Counted from the stretch's first letter, positions 1 through 5,932 are shown. The stretch is DNA of 6,398 nucleotides from Methanobrevibacter sp. (GCA_016291275.1 JAEEWY010000085.1:1-6398), one strand, 5' to 3'. The notes: generated by a model from the sequence alone, not told the origin. Made by a program: numbers and translations.

Positions 1-103
1 CAATGCATCCTAGCTCTTTTAGGAATACTTTTCTCTCCTCTTCATCCTTGAGACGTTTAGAGATGGATAAATCGTTAACTTTCTGTTTGATTTTATTAAG
101 CAT
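1..103 (-). CDS. Unrecognised protein, N-terminal part only (runs off window edge)
   Basis: An open frame begins at ATG (positions 103-101) and stays open for 34 codons to the window edge. It starts MLNKIKQKV and continues as a lysine/glutamate-rich, probably helical stretch (KRLKDEEERKVFLKELG), ending at Cys-Ile. A GAGTGA Shine-Dalgarno-like element lies four bases before the ATG, which supports this start. The gene begins 40 bp after the stop of the YbjQ-family gene on the same strand, so the two may be co-transcribed. The mix of charged residues and the RBS look like real coding sequence, but I do not recognise the family, and most of the protein is outside the window. Confidence 0.6.
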   Translation of the reverse strand, partial: MLNKIKQKVNDLSISKRLKDEEERKVFLKELGCI

Positions 104-143
104 TTATTCACTCATTAAAAGTTGATTAAAAAATAGTTTAAGT

Positions 144-467
144 TTATTTGTAACTTACAGCGGTTCCATATGCAGTTACTAAAATGGTGTTTCCCATAGT
201 GCCTCCAAGGTTGTTATAGGATATCTTAAGCCCTATGATTCCGTTGGCACCAAGTTCCTTTGCCTTGTTTTCCATAATTTGGAATGCTTCATTTCTTGCT
301 GATTCAAGCTCTTCAGCATAAGTGCTGGTTCTTCCTGCCACAACGTCTCTAACTCCAGAGAATAAGTCTTTATATATGTTGGATCCAATTAATGATTCTC
401 CATTAACCAATCCATGGTATTTTACAATGGTTTTGTTTTCTAAAGTACTTGTTGAGGATAATAACAT
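144..467 (-). CDS. YbjQ / UPF0145 family protein
   Basis: This 107-residue protein is full length for the YbjQ (UPF0145, PF01906) family and close in pattern to E. coli YbjQ throughout. Visible hallmarks are STSTLENKTIVKYHGLV at residues 5-21, GESLIGSNIYKDLFSGVRD around 23-41, the GGR-like AGRTSTYAEEL segment at 44-54, LGANGIIGLKISY at 72-84 and the C-terminal VTAYGTAV at 97-104. The family is sometimes called a heavy-metal-binding domain, but its biochemical role is not established, and no Cys or His cluster is visible here. It forms small soluble oligomers in known structures. An AAGTGAT Shine-Dalgarno element sits just before the ATG at 467. The gene is preceded by its own TATA-like site and followed 40 bp later by a second minus-strand gene, suggesting a two-gene unit. 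Family assignment is confident; function is unknown. Confidence 0.93.
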   Translation of the reverse strand: MLLSSTSTLENKTIVKYHGLVNGESLIGSNIYKDLFSGVRDVVAGRTSTYAEELESARNEAFQIMENKAKELGANGIIGLKISYNNLGGTMGNTILVTAYGTAVSYK

Positions 468-518
468 TTTATCACTTAAAATTGTTTAATTAAAAAAATA
501 ATTATAATTTGATTAATT

Positions 519-526
519 TTTATAAA
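519..526 (-). promoter_or_regulatory. Candidate TATA box for the YbjQ-family gene
   Basis: The symmetric TTTATAAA lies about 55 bp upstream of the ATG at 467. With usual archaeal geometry (start site about 25 bp downstream of TATA) it would give a leader of about 30 nt containing the AAGTGAT ribosome-binding site. The surroundings are all A/T, so chance matches are common, and the site overlaps the T-run of the preceding terminator-like element. Confidence 0.35.
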
Positions 527-560
527 AAAATATTGTTAGCTATTAAATTTAATTAATAGC
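524..560 (-). terminator. Terminator-like hairpin plus T7 after the zinc-ribbon gene
   Basis: Arms GCTATTAA (539-546) and TTAATAGC (553-560) form an 8-bp inverted repeat with a 6-nt loop. On the minus strand this lies 40 nt after the stop of the zinc-ribbon gene and is followed, after eight bases, by seven consecutive T (complement of 524-530). The U-run fits archaeal termination. The stem is weak, with two G-C pairs, and may be incidental. Confidence 0.5.
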
Positions 561-599
561 CACTTATTGTTTTCCATTAATTTTGTTTATTTATAGTAT

Positions 600-788
600 T
601 TATTTAAAGAACATGAAATATGCCCATACGAGAATGAACACTACAATTACACCAAATAGCATTAATCTGCTTTTTTTAATGTTCTTTTGTTGTTGTTCTA
701 ATACTTTTTGACAATCTGCAGAGCAGACTCTTTCCTTCATTGGTATTGGGCTGCCGCATACTGGGCAATGTTTGTGTGGTTCTACCAT
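600..788 (-). CDS. DUF2116-type zinc-ribbon protein with C-terminal membrane anchor
   Basis: This 62-residue protein has two parts. Residues 8-26 form a treble-clef/zinc-ribbon motif, CPVCG at 8-12 and CSADC at 22-26, giving four cysteine ligands (Cys8, Cys11, Cys22, Cys26). A basic linker (KNIKKSR, 35-41) precedes one hydrophobic helix at about 43-61 that ends the protein. It is therefore probably tail-anchored with the zinc ribbon in the cytoplasm. The pattern matches archaeal DUF2116 (PF09889) proteins, whose function is unknown. The frame is open from a GTG at 797, but that GTG lies inside the ribosome-binding site, so ATG at 788 is the better start. It stands alone: 149 bp from the upstream tatD gene and followed by a terminator-like hairpin. 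Family call is fairly sure; role unknown. Confidence 0.85.
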   Translation of the reverse strand: MVEPHKHCPVCGSPIPMKERVCSADCQKVLEQQQKNIKKSRLMLFGVIVVFILVWAYFMFFK

Positions 789-792
789 ATTT

Positions 793-799
793 CTCACCT
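793..799 (-). promoter_or_regulatory. Shine-Dalgarno AGGTGAG that decides the start at 788
   Basis: The minus strand reads AGGTGAG, four bases, then ATG. The motif complements the archaeal 16S 3' end. The upstream alternative start (GTG at 797-795) is part of this motif and has no comparable site before it, so the protein most likely begins at ATG 788, three residues shorter than the longest frame. Confidence 0.8.
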
Positions 800-830
800 T
801 TTTTAGTTTTTTGATTAATAATTAGTTTAA

Positions 831-840
831 TTTATTTAAA
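831..840 (-). promoter_or_regulatory. Candidate TATA box for the zinc-ribbon gene
   Basis: TTTAAATAAA on the minus strand is preceded by A-rich sequence that could serve as a BRE. It is centred about 48 bp upstream of ATG 788, predicting a leader of about 20 nt that contains the AGGTGAG site. The geometry fits, but the region is almost all A/T. Confidence 0.4.
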
Positions 841-900
841 TTTTAATAAAATCTGTTTAATTTTATAATTTATTTACTCTAATAAATTATTCTATTATTT

Positions 901-919
901 TAATATTAATTTAATATTA
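901..919. repeat. A/T-only inverted repeat downstream of tatD
   Basis: TAATATTAA (901-909) and TTAATATTA (911-919) are perfect reverse complements around a single central T. The dyad lies 19 bp past the tatD stop. The tight centre resembles a protein-binding dyad more than an RNA hairpin, but A/T-only palindromes arise readily here by chance. Confidence 0.35.
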
Positions 920-937
920 TTTAAAAATTGCCTAAAA

Positions 938-1732
938 TTAGATATTAAAGAATTTCCTTGTTGTTTCACTTACCTTTTCGCCAAGCTCTTTACTGTCCAT
1001 TCCTTTGTACTCAGCTATTGTATTCAAGATATGCGGCAAGTATTCCGGCTTGTTCTTGTTTGATTTTGGCTTTTTAGGGAAGTTTCTTGGAATCAGGAAA
1101 GGAGCATCAGTTTCTATCATCATCTTTTCAGGAGGAATCACTGTTACAGCTTCCTGCAATGATTGGCCTCTTCTTTCATCACAGATCCAACCGGTCACTC
1201 CAATGGAGCAGCCTAACTCAAGGTATTTTTCAGCTTCATCTTTAGTTCCTGTAAAGCAATGGACACAAGCCTTTTCGCACATATTAGGATATTTTTCAAG
1301 TATTTTAACTAAATCTTCATGTGCTTCACGTTCATGCAGGAATAATGGCATATCCAATTCATCAGCTAACTTTACCTGTTCCTCGAACCATTTTCTTTGA
1401 ACATCCTGTGGGGAATAGTTTCTGTTATAGTCAAGGCCGCACTCTCCAATAGCCACTACACAGTCCTCTTTTGCAAATTCCCTTAAAGTTTCTATTGTAC
1501 TGCCATCACAGGTCTTTGCATCGTGAGGATGGACTCCAGCAGTTGAGAATAAAACTCCCTTGAATTGGTCTTGCTTTGCAAATTTGAGAGCAGTTTCGCT
1601 TGATAGAATATTGGTTCCAGTAATGATGAACTGGCTTACTCCAACATCATTTGCATTTCTTATGATCTCTTCTCTGTTTTTATCAAAGGACTTATGCATC
1701 AAGTTTAATCCTATATCAATTAATCCAGTCAT
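938..1732 (-). CDS. tatD: TatD-family metal-dependent deoxyribonuclease (E. coli TatD / TATDN1 type)
   Basis: This 264-residue protein is full length for the TatD amidohydrolase-fold family, metal-dependent nucleases of the cytoplasm implicated in DNA processing and repair. The name comes from the E. coli tat operon; protein export is not its role. Motifs in order are IDIGLN (5-10), STAGVHPHD (63-71), GECGLDYNRN (96-105), FLHERE (131-136), VHCFTG (157-162), GVTGWICDERRG (178-189) and ETDAPFLIPR (207-216). Likely metal ligands by family are Glu97, His133, His158 and Asp209. The first motif lacks the HxH of most TatD proteins and instead matches the IG-N form of E. coli TatD and eukaryotic TATDN1. 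The ATG at 1732 follows an AAGTGAT Shine-Dalgarno element. The gene appears monocistronic between pyrH and the zinc-ribbon gene. Family assignment is very sure; the physiological substrate is not known. Confidence 0.95.
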   Translation of the reverse strand: MTGLIDIGLNLMHKSFDKNREEIIRNANDVGVSQFIITGTNILSSETALKFAKQDQFKGVLFSTAGVHPHDAKTCDGSTIETLREFAKEDCVVAIGECGLDYNRNYSPQDVQRKWFEEQVKLADELDMPLFLHEREAHEDLVKILEKYPNMCEKACVHCFTGTKDEAEKYLELGCSIGVTGWICDERRGQSLQEAVTVIPPEKMMIETDAPFLIPRNFPKKPKSNKNKPEYLPHILNTIAEYKGMDSKELGEKVSETTRKFFNI

Positions 1733-1790
1733 TTAATCACTTTAAATAAGAATTAATAAAAAAAATAAAGTTGTTTCTGTTAGTTTTTAA

Positions 1791-1800
1791 GATATATTTT
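1791..1800 (-). promoter_or_regulatory. Candidate TATA box for tatD
   Basis: AAAATATATC on the minus strand is centred about 63 bp upstream of the tatD ATG, just beyond the pyrH terminator. A start site about 25 bp downstream would give a leader of about 35-40 nt. It is the best TATA-like match in this 108-bp gap. Confidence 0.4.
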
Positions 1801-1819
1801 TAGAAATAAAAAAATATTT

Positions 1820-1857
1820 AAAAAAAAGTAAATGTGTTATTTATTCGGAAATAACAC
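1820..1857 (-). terminator. Hairpin plus U8 terminator overlapping the pyrH stop codon
   Basis: GTGTTATTT (1834-1842) and AAATAACAC (1849-1857) are perfect 9-bp arms around a 6-nt loop. The pyrH stop codon (1841-1843) lies inside the hairpin. On the minus strand the stem is followed by six bases and then eight T (complement of 1820-1827), with further T-runs beyond. This resembles an intrinsic or U-tract terminator whose stem is built from the last codons of pyrH. Confidence 0.65.
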
Positions 1858-2518
1858 GGGTTCCTATTTTTTCACCTTTAATAGCTCTGATTAGGTTTTG
1901 AGGTTCATTACCATTAGCTATTACGGTTTCTAAATTGGAACGCTTAATCATTTGAATTGCAGTTGTGTCAATGAATTCATAGGTTCCTGCCTTTACATCA
2001 TTTCCGCTGATGATTCCCATCATGTCAGAAGCTGTGATTTCCTCAATGAGTTCTGCATCATCGTACTTTTTAGGGTCTTTAGTGTAAAGCCCATCAACTG
2101 CTGTCAAGTTAACTAAAAGGTCTGCTTGAACATACTCTGCCAAGATTGCAGATACTGCATCGGTACTGTGTGCAGGTTCAGTTCCACCCATAACGATGAT
2201 TTTTCCGCTTGCAGAAAATTCCAAAGCTTCCTGGAAGTTATGAGGAACTCTTTGATAAGCTGCATCACCAAGTGCAAGCAATAAGAGCTTTGCATTGACT
2301 CTTGTAACTTCTATACCAATATCATCACATTTTGCCTCTCCAGCACCGAGGTCTCTTACAACTCCGATGTATTCTCTTGCAGGTTTTCCACCACCTACAA
2401 CAACAAATATCTCATGCTCTTCGCTTTGTTCCTTCAAGAGCTTTGCATATTCCTTAAATCTTTCAGCGTTGTAATCCTGTAATAATATTGATCCACCAAT
2501 AGCAGCTACGATTCTCAT
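1841..2518 (-). CDS. pyrH: UMP kinase, archaeal type
   Basis: This 225-residue amino-acid-kinase-fold enzyme phosphorylates UMP to UDP with ATP, in cytoplasmic pyrimidine nucleotide synthesis. Its pattern follows the Pyrococcus furiosus UMP kinase throughout. IGGS at 7-10 and VVVGGGK at 39-45 form the phosphate-binding loops. DDIGIEVTR at 65-73 and GGTEPAHSTDAVSA at 111-124 correspond to the UMP-binding region, and LTAVDGLYTKDPK at 138-150 to the ATP-binding segment. Length is normal for the archaeal form. It lacks the features of the GTP-activated bacterial enzyme, as expected. An AGGTGA Shine-Dalgarno element precedes the ATG at 2518. The gene is probably transcribed alone: 136 bp separate it from the upstream phosphatase gene, and a hairpin/U8 terminator overlaps its stop codon. 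Confidence 0.96.
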   Translation of the reverse strand: MRIVAAIGGSILLQDYNAERFKEYAKLLKEQSEEHEIFVVVGGGKPAREYIGVVRDLGAGEAKCDDIGIEVTRVNAKLLLLALGDAAYQRVPHNFQEALEFSASGKIIVMGGTEPAHSTDAVSAILAEYVQADLLVNLTAVDGLYTKDPKKYDDAELIEEITASDMMGIISGNDVKAGTYEFIDTTAIQMIKRSNLETVIANGNEPQNLIRAIKGEKIGTRVISE

Positions 2519-2567
2519 AAGTTCACCTTTTAATCAAATGTTTTAATAGTTTAGTTAGATTAAGTTT

Positions 2568-2578
2568 TTTTAAATAAA
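2568..2578 (-). promoter_or_regulatory. Candidate TATA region for pyrH
   Basis: TTTATTTAAAA on the minus strand, about 55 bp before the pyrH ATG, would give a leader of about 30 nt with the AGGTGA site. Neighbouring A/T runs offer similar matches, so the exact box is uncertain. Confidence 0.3.
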
Positions 2579-2654
2579 TTTAAATTTAGTAGAAATTTAG
2601 TTAAATTACTTAATTTATTACTTTAATTTATCTATTTAATTATATTTAAATTTA

Positions 2655-3605
2655 CTATTGAATTGCTCTAAACCAACTGAAATTCTCTCCACCAAAATAA
2701 CTTACAAGAATTGATGTGATTATTGTAAGAATCAATGTGATGAGTGCAGATTGGGGAGCAAAGAATATGAAGAATACAATTGCTAAAACGCATAATAAAT
2801 AGAATAATGCCTTTGTATTGTCTTTTCCATTGTCATTCAATATGGTTAGGATACCTAAAAGTATTGGAGCGAAAATAAGTCCAAGTATTATCCATAAGCA
2901 TTCTCCTAATGGAACTAAATTGTAAACTGGCTTATTAAGCAAATCCATGTATAGATAAGCTTCTAGTACAGTCATTACAAGTCCAAACACCCCACCAGCT
3001 ATTGCCTGCGCCATTGTATGTTTTTTAAGTGTGAATCTGCTCCAAATTAGTATTGGGTAAAGCAATCCAACCAAAGCGCCAATTGGTCCAAGAAGCATGA
3101 TCAATGCAGCTACTGGTCCAGTAAGTCCAGTTGTATGGATGCTGATTTTCCATTTGGTAGTGATGAGCATTACAATGAATGTGTTAACTGCATAACAAAG
3201 TATCAATACAATCAGGAAATTGGAAACTCCAAGAATCCAAGCAATTATAAATCCTATTAAGTAGGAGACCACTCCTACAATAAGTGGAACGAAACGGTCT
3301 TCACGGTTGGAAATGTCCTTGTCTGTATCCAATTTTCTGGCCCAATGTAGGATTATTGCCATTGGCAATATGGATGCAAAGACAAGTGAAATCAATTCGG
3401 TTATTATGAATTGGGTCCAATTAAAGCTGAATCCGCTTGTAAATGGAGTTCCATCACATGCAAGGATTATACAGATAATCAGGAATAATGGGATTGTGAT
3501 TATAGGAGGATTTGTAAAAATGGAGATTGTATCAGCTATTTTAAGTTTCTTTTCATCAGTTTCATCATATCTGTTTTCTGTATTGATGTCCTTTAAGCCA
3601 AACAA
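2655..3605 (-). CDS. PAP2-like integral membrane phosphatase
   Basis: This 316-residue polytopic membrane protein has about eight or nine hydrophobic segments (roughly 33-50, 65-85, 107-126, 128-148, 162-187, 200-219, 236-256, 266-283 and 286-303). PAP2 acid-phosphatase motifs occur in order: a KX6RP-like stretch with Arg101, Arg104 and Pro107 after the second segment; SIHTTG at 155-160, with His157 in place of the PSGH histidine; and SRx5H at 189-196 (Ser189, Arg190, His196), followed by Gln200 where the classical SRx5Hx3D motif has Asp. The family removes phosphate from lipid or prenyl (di)phosphates at the membrane; the substrate here cannot be read from sequence. The C-terminal third, after the last motif, adds three or four further hydrophobic helices. 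The start is TTG at 3605 with a strong GGAGG site, and no ATG codon lies near the N-terminus. It is divergent from prf1. Confidence 0.8.
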   Translation of the reverse strand: MFGLKDINTENRYDETDEKKLKIADTISIFTNPPIITIPLFLIICIILACDGTPFTSGFSFNWTQFIITELISLVFASILPMAIILHWARKLDTDKDISNREDRFVPLIVGVVSYLIGFIIAWILGVSNFLIVLILCYAVNTFIVMLITTKWKISIHTTGLTGPVAALIMLLGPIGALVGLLYPILIWSRFTLKKHTMAQAIAGGVFGLVMTVLEAYLYMDLLNKPVYNLVPLGECLWIILGLIFAPILLGILTILNDNGKDNTKALFYLLCVLAIVFFIFFAPQSALITLILTIITSILVSYFGGENFSWFRAIQ

Positions 3606-3612
3606 TTACTTT

Positions 3613-3617
3613 CCTCC
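3613..3617 (-). promoter_or_regulatory. Strong GGAGG ribosome-binding site for a TTG start
   Basis: The minus strand reads AAGGAGG, seven bases, then TTG (3605-3603). This is the most bacterial-consensus Shine-Dalgarno in the window and supports TTG as the initiation codon of the phosphatase gene. The next in-frame Met codon is near residue 82, inside the membrane domain. Confidence 0.8.
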
Positions 3618-3672
3618 TTAACTTAATAAAAATAGTCTTATAAAATGCGTTTAATTAATATTATTCAAATAA

Positions 3673-3682
3673 TCTTATATCC
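3673..3682 (-). promoter_or_regulatory. Candidate TATA box for the phosphatase gene
   Basis: GGATATAAGA on the minus strand is preceded by GAAA, a purine-rich BRE-like stretch. It would place the start site near 3650 and give a leader of about 45 nt. A second match, TTTTATAAG at 3637-3645, is so close to the gene that its transcript would begin within or beside the Shine-Dalgarno, so the distal site is preferred. Confidence 0.4.
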
Positions 3683-3781
3683 TTTCAATTATTAATATTT
3701 TCTTAAAAAATTTTTTGAAAGGGATTATTTCCAATGGTCCGATTTTCTAATTTTTTTCTTAAAAATTTTTAATTTTCATCA

Positions 3782-3797
3782 TTACTTATATAAGTAA
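3782..3797. repeat. Perfect 16-bp palindrome containing a symmetric TATA element
   Basis: TTACTTATATAAGTAA is its own reverse complement. Its core CTTATATAAG is a good archaeal TATA box in both directions. It lies about 230 bp upstream of prf1 and about 180 bp upstream of the phosphatase gene, so it could drive either gene with a long leader, an unannotated short RNA, or serve as an operator. Confidence 0.6.
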
Positions 3798-3808
3798 CTT
3801 ATACCAAT

Positions 3809-3824
3809 ATATAATATATTATAT
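3809..3824. repeat. Second perfect 16-bp palindrome, A/T only
   Basis: ATATAATATATTATAT is its own reverse complement. Its centre lies 27 bp from the centre of the neighbouring palindrome, so the pair is compact and nearly in helical register (about 2.6 turns). The composition is A/T only, so it is individually weak evidence. Confidence 0.45.
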
Positions 3825-3968
3825 CAATTTAAGGTTATTATTATGGTTTGACAGAAATTTCTATTTTAGTGAATGATTTTCTAAAAAGTTACGTTTTGAG
3901 TAATTTTTCTATGAAGATTTTATTTTAAAGTTTTGAATAATCTTAAATTATATTGTTTTATTTTAATT

Positions 3969-3976
3969 TTTTATAC
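3969..3976 (+). promoter_or_regulatory. Candidate proximal TATA box for prf1
   Basis: TTTTATAC lies about 50 bp before the prf1 ATG. A start site near 3998 would leave a leader of about 25 nt with the AGGTG site at 4013-4017. This spacing is more typical for a housekeeping archaeal gene than the distal palindromic TATA near 3790. Confidence 0.4.
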
Positions 3977-4023
3977 TAATTACTTATCAAAAAATTATTT
4001 ATCAATTTTATCAGGTGTTATAA

Positions 4024-5268
4024 ATGAGTGAGGTATCCTCAAAGGAATTATATGAGTTTAAAAAGTCATTAAAGGAATTGGCTGAAAAGAAAGGAAAGGG
4101 AACAGAGCTTGTTTCCATGTACGTTCCTCCAACAAAGCAATTAAGTGATATCATCAAGCAGATGAGGGATGAATTAGGACAAAGTGCTAACATCAAGAGT
4201 AAAACCACTCGTAAGAATGTTCAATCAGCTATTGAGGTAATCATGCAAAGAATCCGTATGATTACAAACGATAACAAGGAATTGCCGAATGGTTTTGTAT
4301 TGTTCGTTGGTATGATTCCTAAAGGTGGTCCTGGAACTGAAAAGATGGAAACTGTAGTTATTGAACCTCCTGAAGAGATCCAAACTTACAGATACATTTG
4401 TGACAGCACCTTCTTCCTTGAGCCTTTAGAGGATATGATTGCTTCCAAGGAAGTTTATGGTATTGCTGTAATTGACAGAAATGAGGCAACTATCGCTACA
4501 TTGAAAGGTAAAAGGATTAATGTTGTAGCTAACTTAACTAGTGGTGTTCCTGGAAAGCATAAGGCAGGGGGACAATCACAAAGAAGGTTCGATAGGGTCA
4601 TTGACCAATTGGCTCACGAATTCCTGAAAAGGATAGGCTCTCACATGGATGATGAATTCCTCCCTATCAAGGATGACTTGAAGGGTATTGTTCTTGGTGG
4701 TCCTGGTGGTACTAAAGAGGACTACTATAATGGAGATTACATGCATTATGAGCTTAAGGATAAGGTAATCACCACTGTAGACACTTCTTATACTGGTGAA
4801 TTCGGTATTAGGGAAACAATAGACAAGGCATCTGGTGCTTTAGAGGAATTAGGGGTTATCCAAGAGAAAAAATTAGTACAAAGATTCCTTGCGGAGTTAA
4901 GAGATGACCACGGTTTATATTCCTATGGTGAAAAGGAAGTCAGAACCAATTTGCAGATGGGTGCAGTTGATGTTCTTTTGCTTAGTGAAGACTTAAAATC
5001 CAAAAGGTTAACATTGGATTGTCAAGCTTGCGGATTCCATGCAGAAGTCACTCAAAAGGAAGGCCAAAAGGTAGAGGACTTAACTTGCCCTCAATGTAAT
5101 GAGAAAATGAAAATCACTCAAGAAGAAGATCTAATCGAGGATTTAGCTAATATCGCTGAGGATTTAGGTTCTAATGTAGAGATCATTTCCACTGAAACTG
5201 AAGAGGGAAGCCAATTGTATAGGGCTTTCGGTGGAATCGGTGCTATCTTAAGGTATAATGTAAGATAA
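4024..5268 (+). CDS. prf1: Archaeal peptide chain release factor aRF1
   Basis: This 414-residue protein recognises all three stop codons in the ribosomal A site and triggers hydrolysis of peptidyl-tRNA. In archaea it works with aEF1A and ABCE1. All landmarks of the eRF1/aRF1 family are visible. In the N domain, GTE (26-28) is at the GTS position, NIKS is at 56-59, and YxCxxxF is at 124-130 (Tyr124, Cys126, Phe130) for stop-codon decoding. In the middle domain, GGQ at 182-184 lies within KHKAGGQSQRR for catalysis. The C domain carries a mini-domain with two CxxC pairs (Cys333/Cys336 and Cys355/Cys358) that probably binds zinc, as in archaeal members. Length is normal. The ATG follows an AGGTG Shine-Dalgarno (4013-4017). 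A DUF655 gene follows after 16 bp and is probably co-transcribed. Confidence 0.98.
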   Translation: MSEVSSKELYEFKKSLKELAEKKGKGTELVSMYVPPTKQLSDIIKQMRDELGQSANIKSKTTRKNVQSAIEVIMQRIRMITNDNKELPNGFVLFVGMIPKGGPGTEKMETVVIEPPEEIQTYRYICDSTFFLEPLEDMIASKEVYGIAVIDRNEATIATLKGKRINVVANLTSGVPGKHKAGGQSQRRFDRVIDQLAHEFLKRIGSHMDDEFLPIKDDLKGIVLGGPGGTKEDYYNGDYMHYELKDKVITTVDTSYTGEFGIRETIDKASGALEELGVIQEKKLVQRFLAELRDDHGLYSYGEKEVRTNLQMGAVDVLLLSEDLKSKRLTLDCQACGFHAEVTQKEGQKVEDLTCPQCNEKMKITQEEDLIEDLANIAEDLGSNVEIISTETEEGSQLYRAFGGIGAILRYNVR

Positions 5269-5284
5269 TTTCCGAGGTGTTTTT

Positions 5285-5932
5285 ATGAAAAATGAAAATT
5301 TCGGTTTGGTTTTAAGCACTAAAGACAGTGATGAGAAGAAGACCGCCCGTATCATCGGAACAGATTACTTCATCTTGATGGATTTGGACTTGAATGATGA
5401 TGTTGACGTTAAGGTTCAAGACAAGATTCCCCTTGGAAAGGATAGTGCTTTTGTCAAGCAGGAAAGAGCTCACTTAAGCTATGATGACTTAAGCAAGGAC
5501 CAGGAATTTGAAACAGAGAAAGCTGTCTACAGCATTGTAACTGCCAATGAGCCAAAATACGTAAAGTTCTTCAATGAACAAAGCAAGGAAGCTAGCAAAT
5601 TGCACTTTTTAGATGGCATAAGCAGAAAGTTAGGTTCTAAAATATTGACTGAAAAAGAGCTTAACGGTGACTTTGAAAGCTTTGAAGACATTGACAATAG
5701 AATCAGCTTTATTGAAAGCTCTAAGGAATTGATTGTAAAAAGAGTTCTTTATGAATTGATTGAACTTCCTAAAGAGAAAAAGGGAAGACCATCCTATTTA
5801 TTCACTATTGTCAAAAGATCCAACAAGAAAGAAGTTCAAGAGTATGATGAATTCGTTACTGATGACAGCCGTTTCATTGAAATGATTAAGGAAAAAGGAC
5901 TTCTTGAAAAAGAGGGAAAACGTATCAGATAA
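5285..5932 (+). CDS. DUF655 (COG1491) family protein, predicted RNA-binding
   Basis: This 215-residue soluble, highly charged protein matches the archaeal DUF655 pattern from residue 6 to about 177. An N-terminal small beta-rich region has FGLVLS (6-11), ARIIGTDYFILMDL (21-34) and a VQDKIPLGK turn (44-52), a predicted OB-like fold in this family. Then come the family's YDDLS segment (66-70), NEPKYVKFFNEQ (88-99) and a helix-hairpin-helix-like region LDGISRKLGSKIL (109-121) with GDFESFEDIDNRI (128-140). YLFTIVKR (171-178) ends the conserved part, and a charged tail of about 37 residues follows. The role is unknown; RNA binding is predicted from the fold. An excellent GAGGTG site (5274-5279) lies five bases before the ATG, in the 16-bp gap after prf1, so the two are almost certainly one transcript. 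The hairpin glycine motif is degenerate (GIS, where GIG is usual). Confidence 0.85.
   Translation: MKNENFGLVLSTKDSDEKKTARIIGTDYFILMDLDLNDDVDVKVQDKIPLGKDSAFVKQERAHLSYDDLSKDQEFETEKAVYSIVTANEPKYVKFFNEQSKEASKLHFLDGISRKLGSKILTEKELNGDFESFEDIDNRISFIESSKELIVKRVLYELIELPKEKKGRPSYLFTIVKRSNKKEVQEYDEFVTDDSRFIEMIKEKGLLEKEGKRIR

Larger units (their letters stand above)
3606..4023. other. Divergent intergenic region between the phosphatase gene and prf1
   Basis: These 418 bp contain no plausible gene; ATG codons are followed by stops within a few codons (for example near 3843, 3873 and 3911). The stretch holds the phosphatase RBS and TATA candidates on the left. In the middle are rigid A/T tracts: A6T6 at 3705-3716 and an A5T5 core near 3760-3770. 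Two adjacent perfect 16-bp palindromes lie at 3782-3824, and a prf1-proximal TATA candidate near 3970 and the AGGTG site at 4013-4017 are on the right. The slightly GC-richer patch at 3717-3741 is unexplained. Confidence 0.7.

Noticed and set aside
1089..1131. Open frames antisense to tatD (1005-1400), to the phosphatase gene (3307-3621) and to prf1 (4011-4208)
   Set aside because: Each lies opposite a confidently identified gene, lacks a convincing RBS and has no recognisable protein pattern; they are composition shadows.
1253..1280. CxxxCxxC motif in the TatD protein (Cys152, Cys156, Cys159), formally like a radical-SAM cluster motif
   Set aside because: It falls at the TatD metal-site segment VHCFTG in a protein whose every other motif is TatD; no other radical-SAM feature is present, so it is coincidence.
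3853..3905. Weak stems (AGAAATTTCT, TTTTAG/CTAAAA, TTAC/GTAA before T5) suggesting a short RNA between the palindromes and prf1
   Set aside because: Arms are four to six A/T-rich base pairs with no GC island; such stems are expected by chance in this composition.
4099..4110. GTE in place of GTS in the aRF1 N domain
   Set aside because: Archaeal release factors commonly have GTE-like sequences here; the rest of the decoding site (NIKS, YxCxxxF) is intact, so no changed stop-codon specificity is implied.
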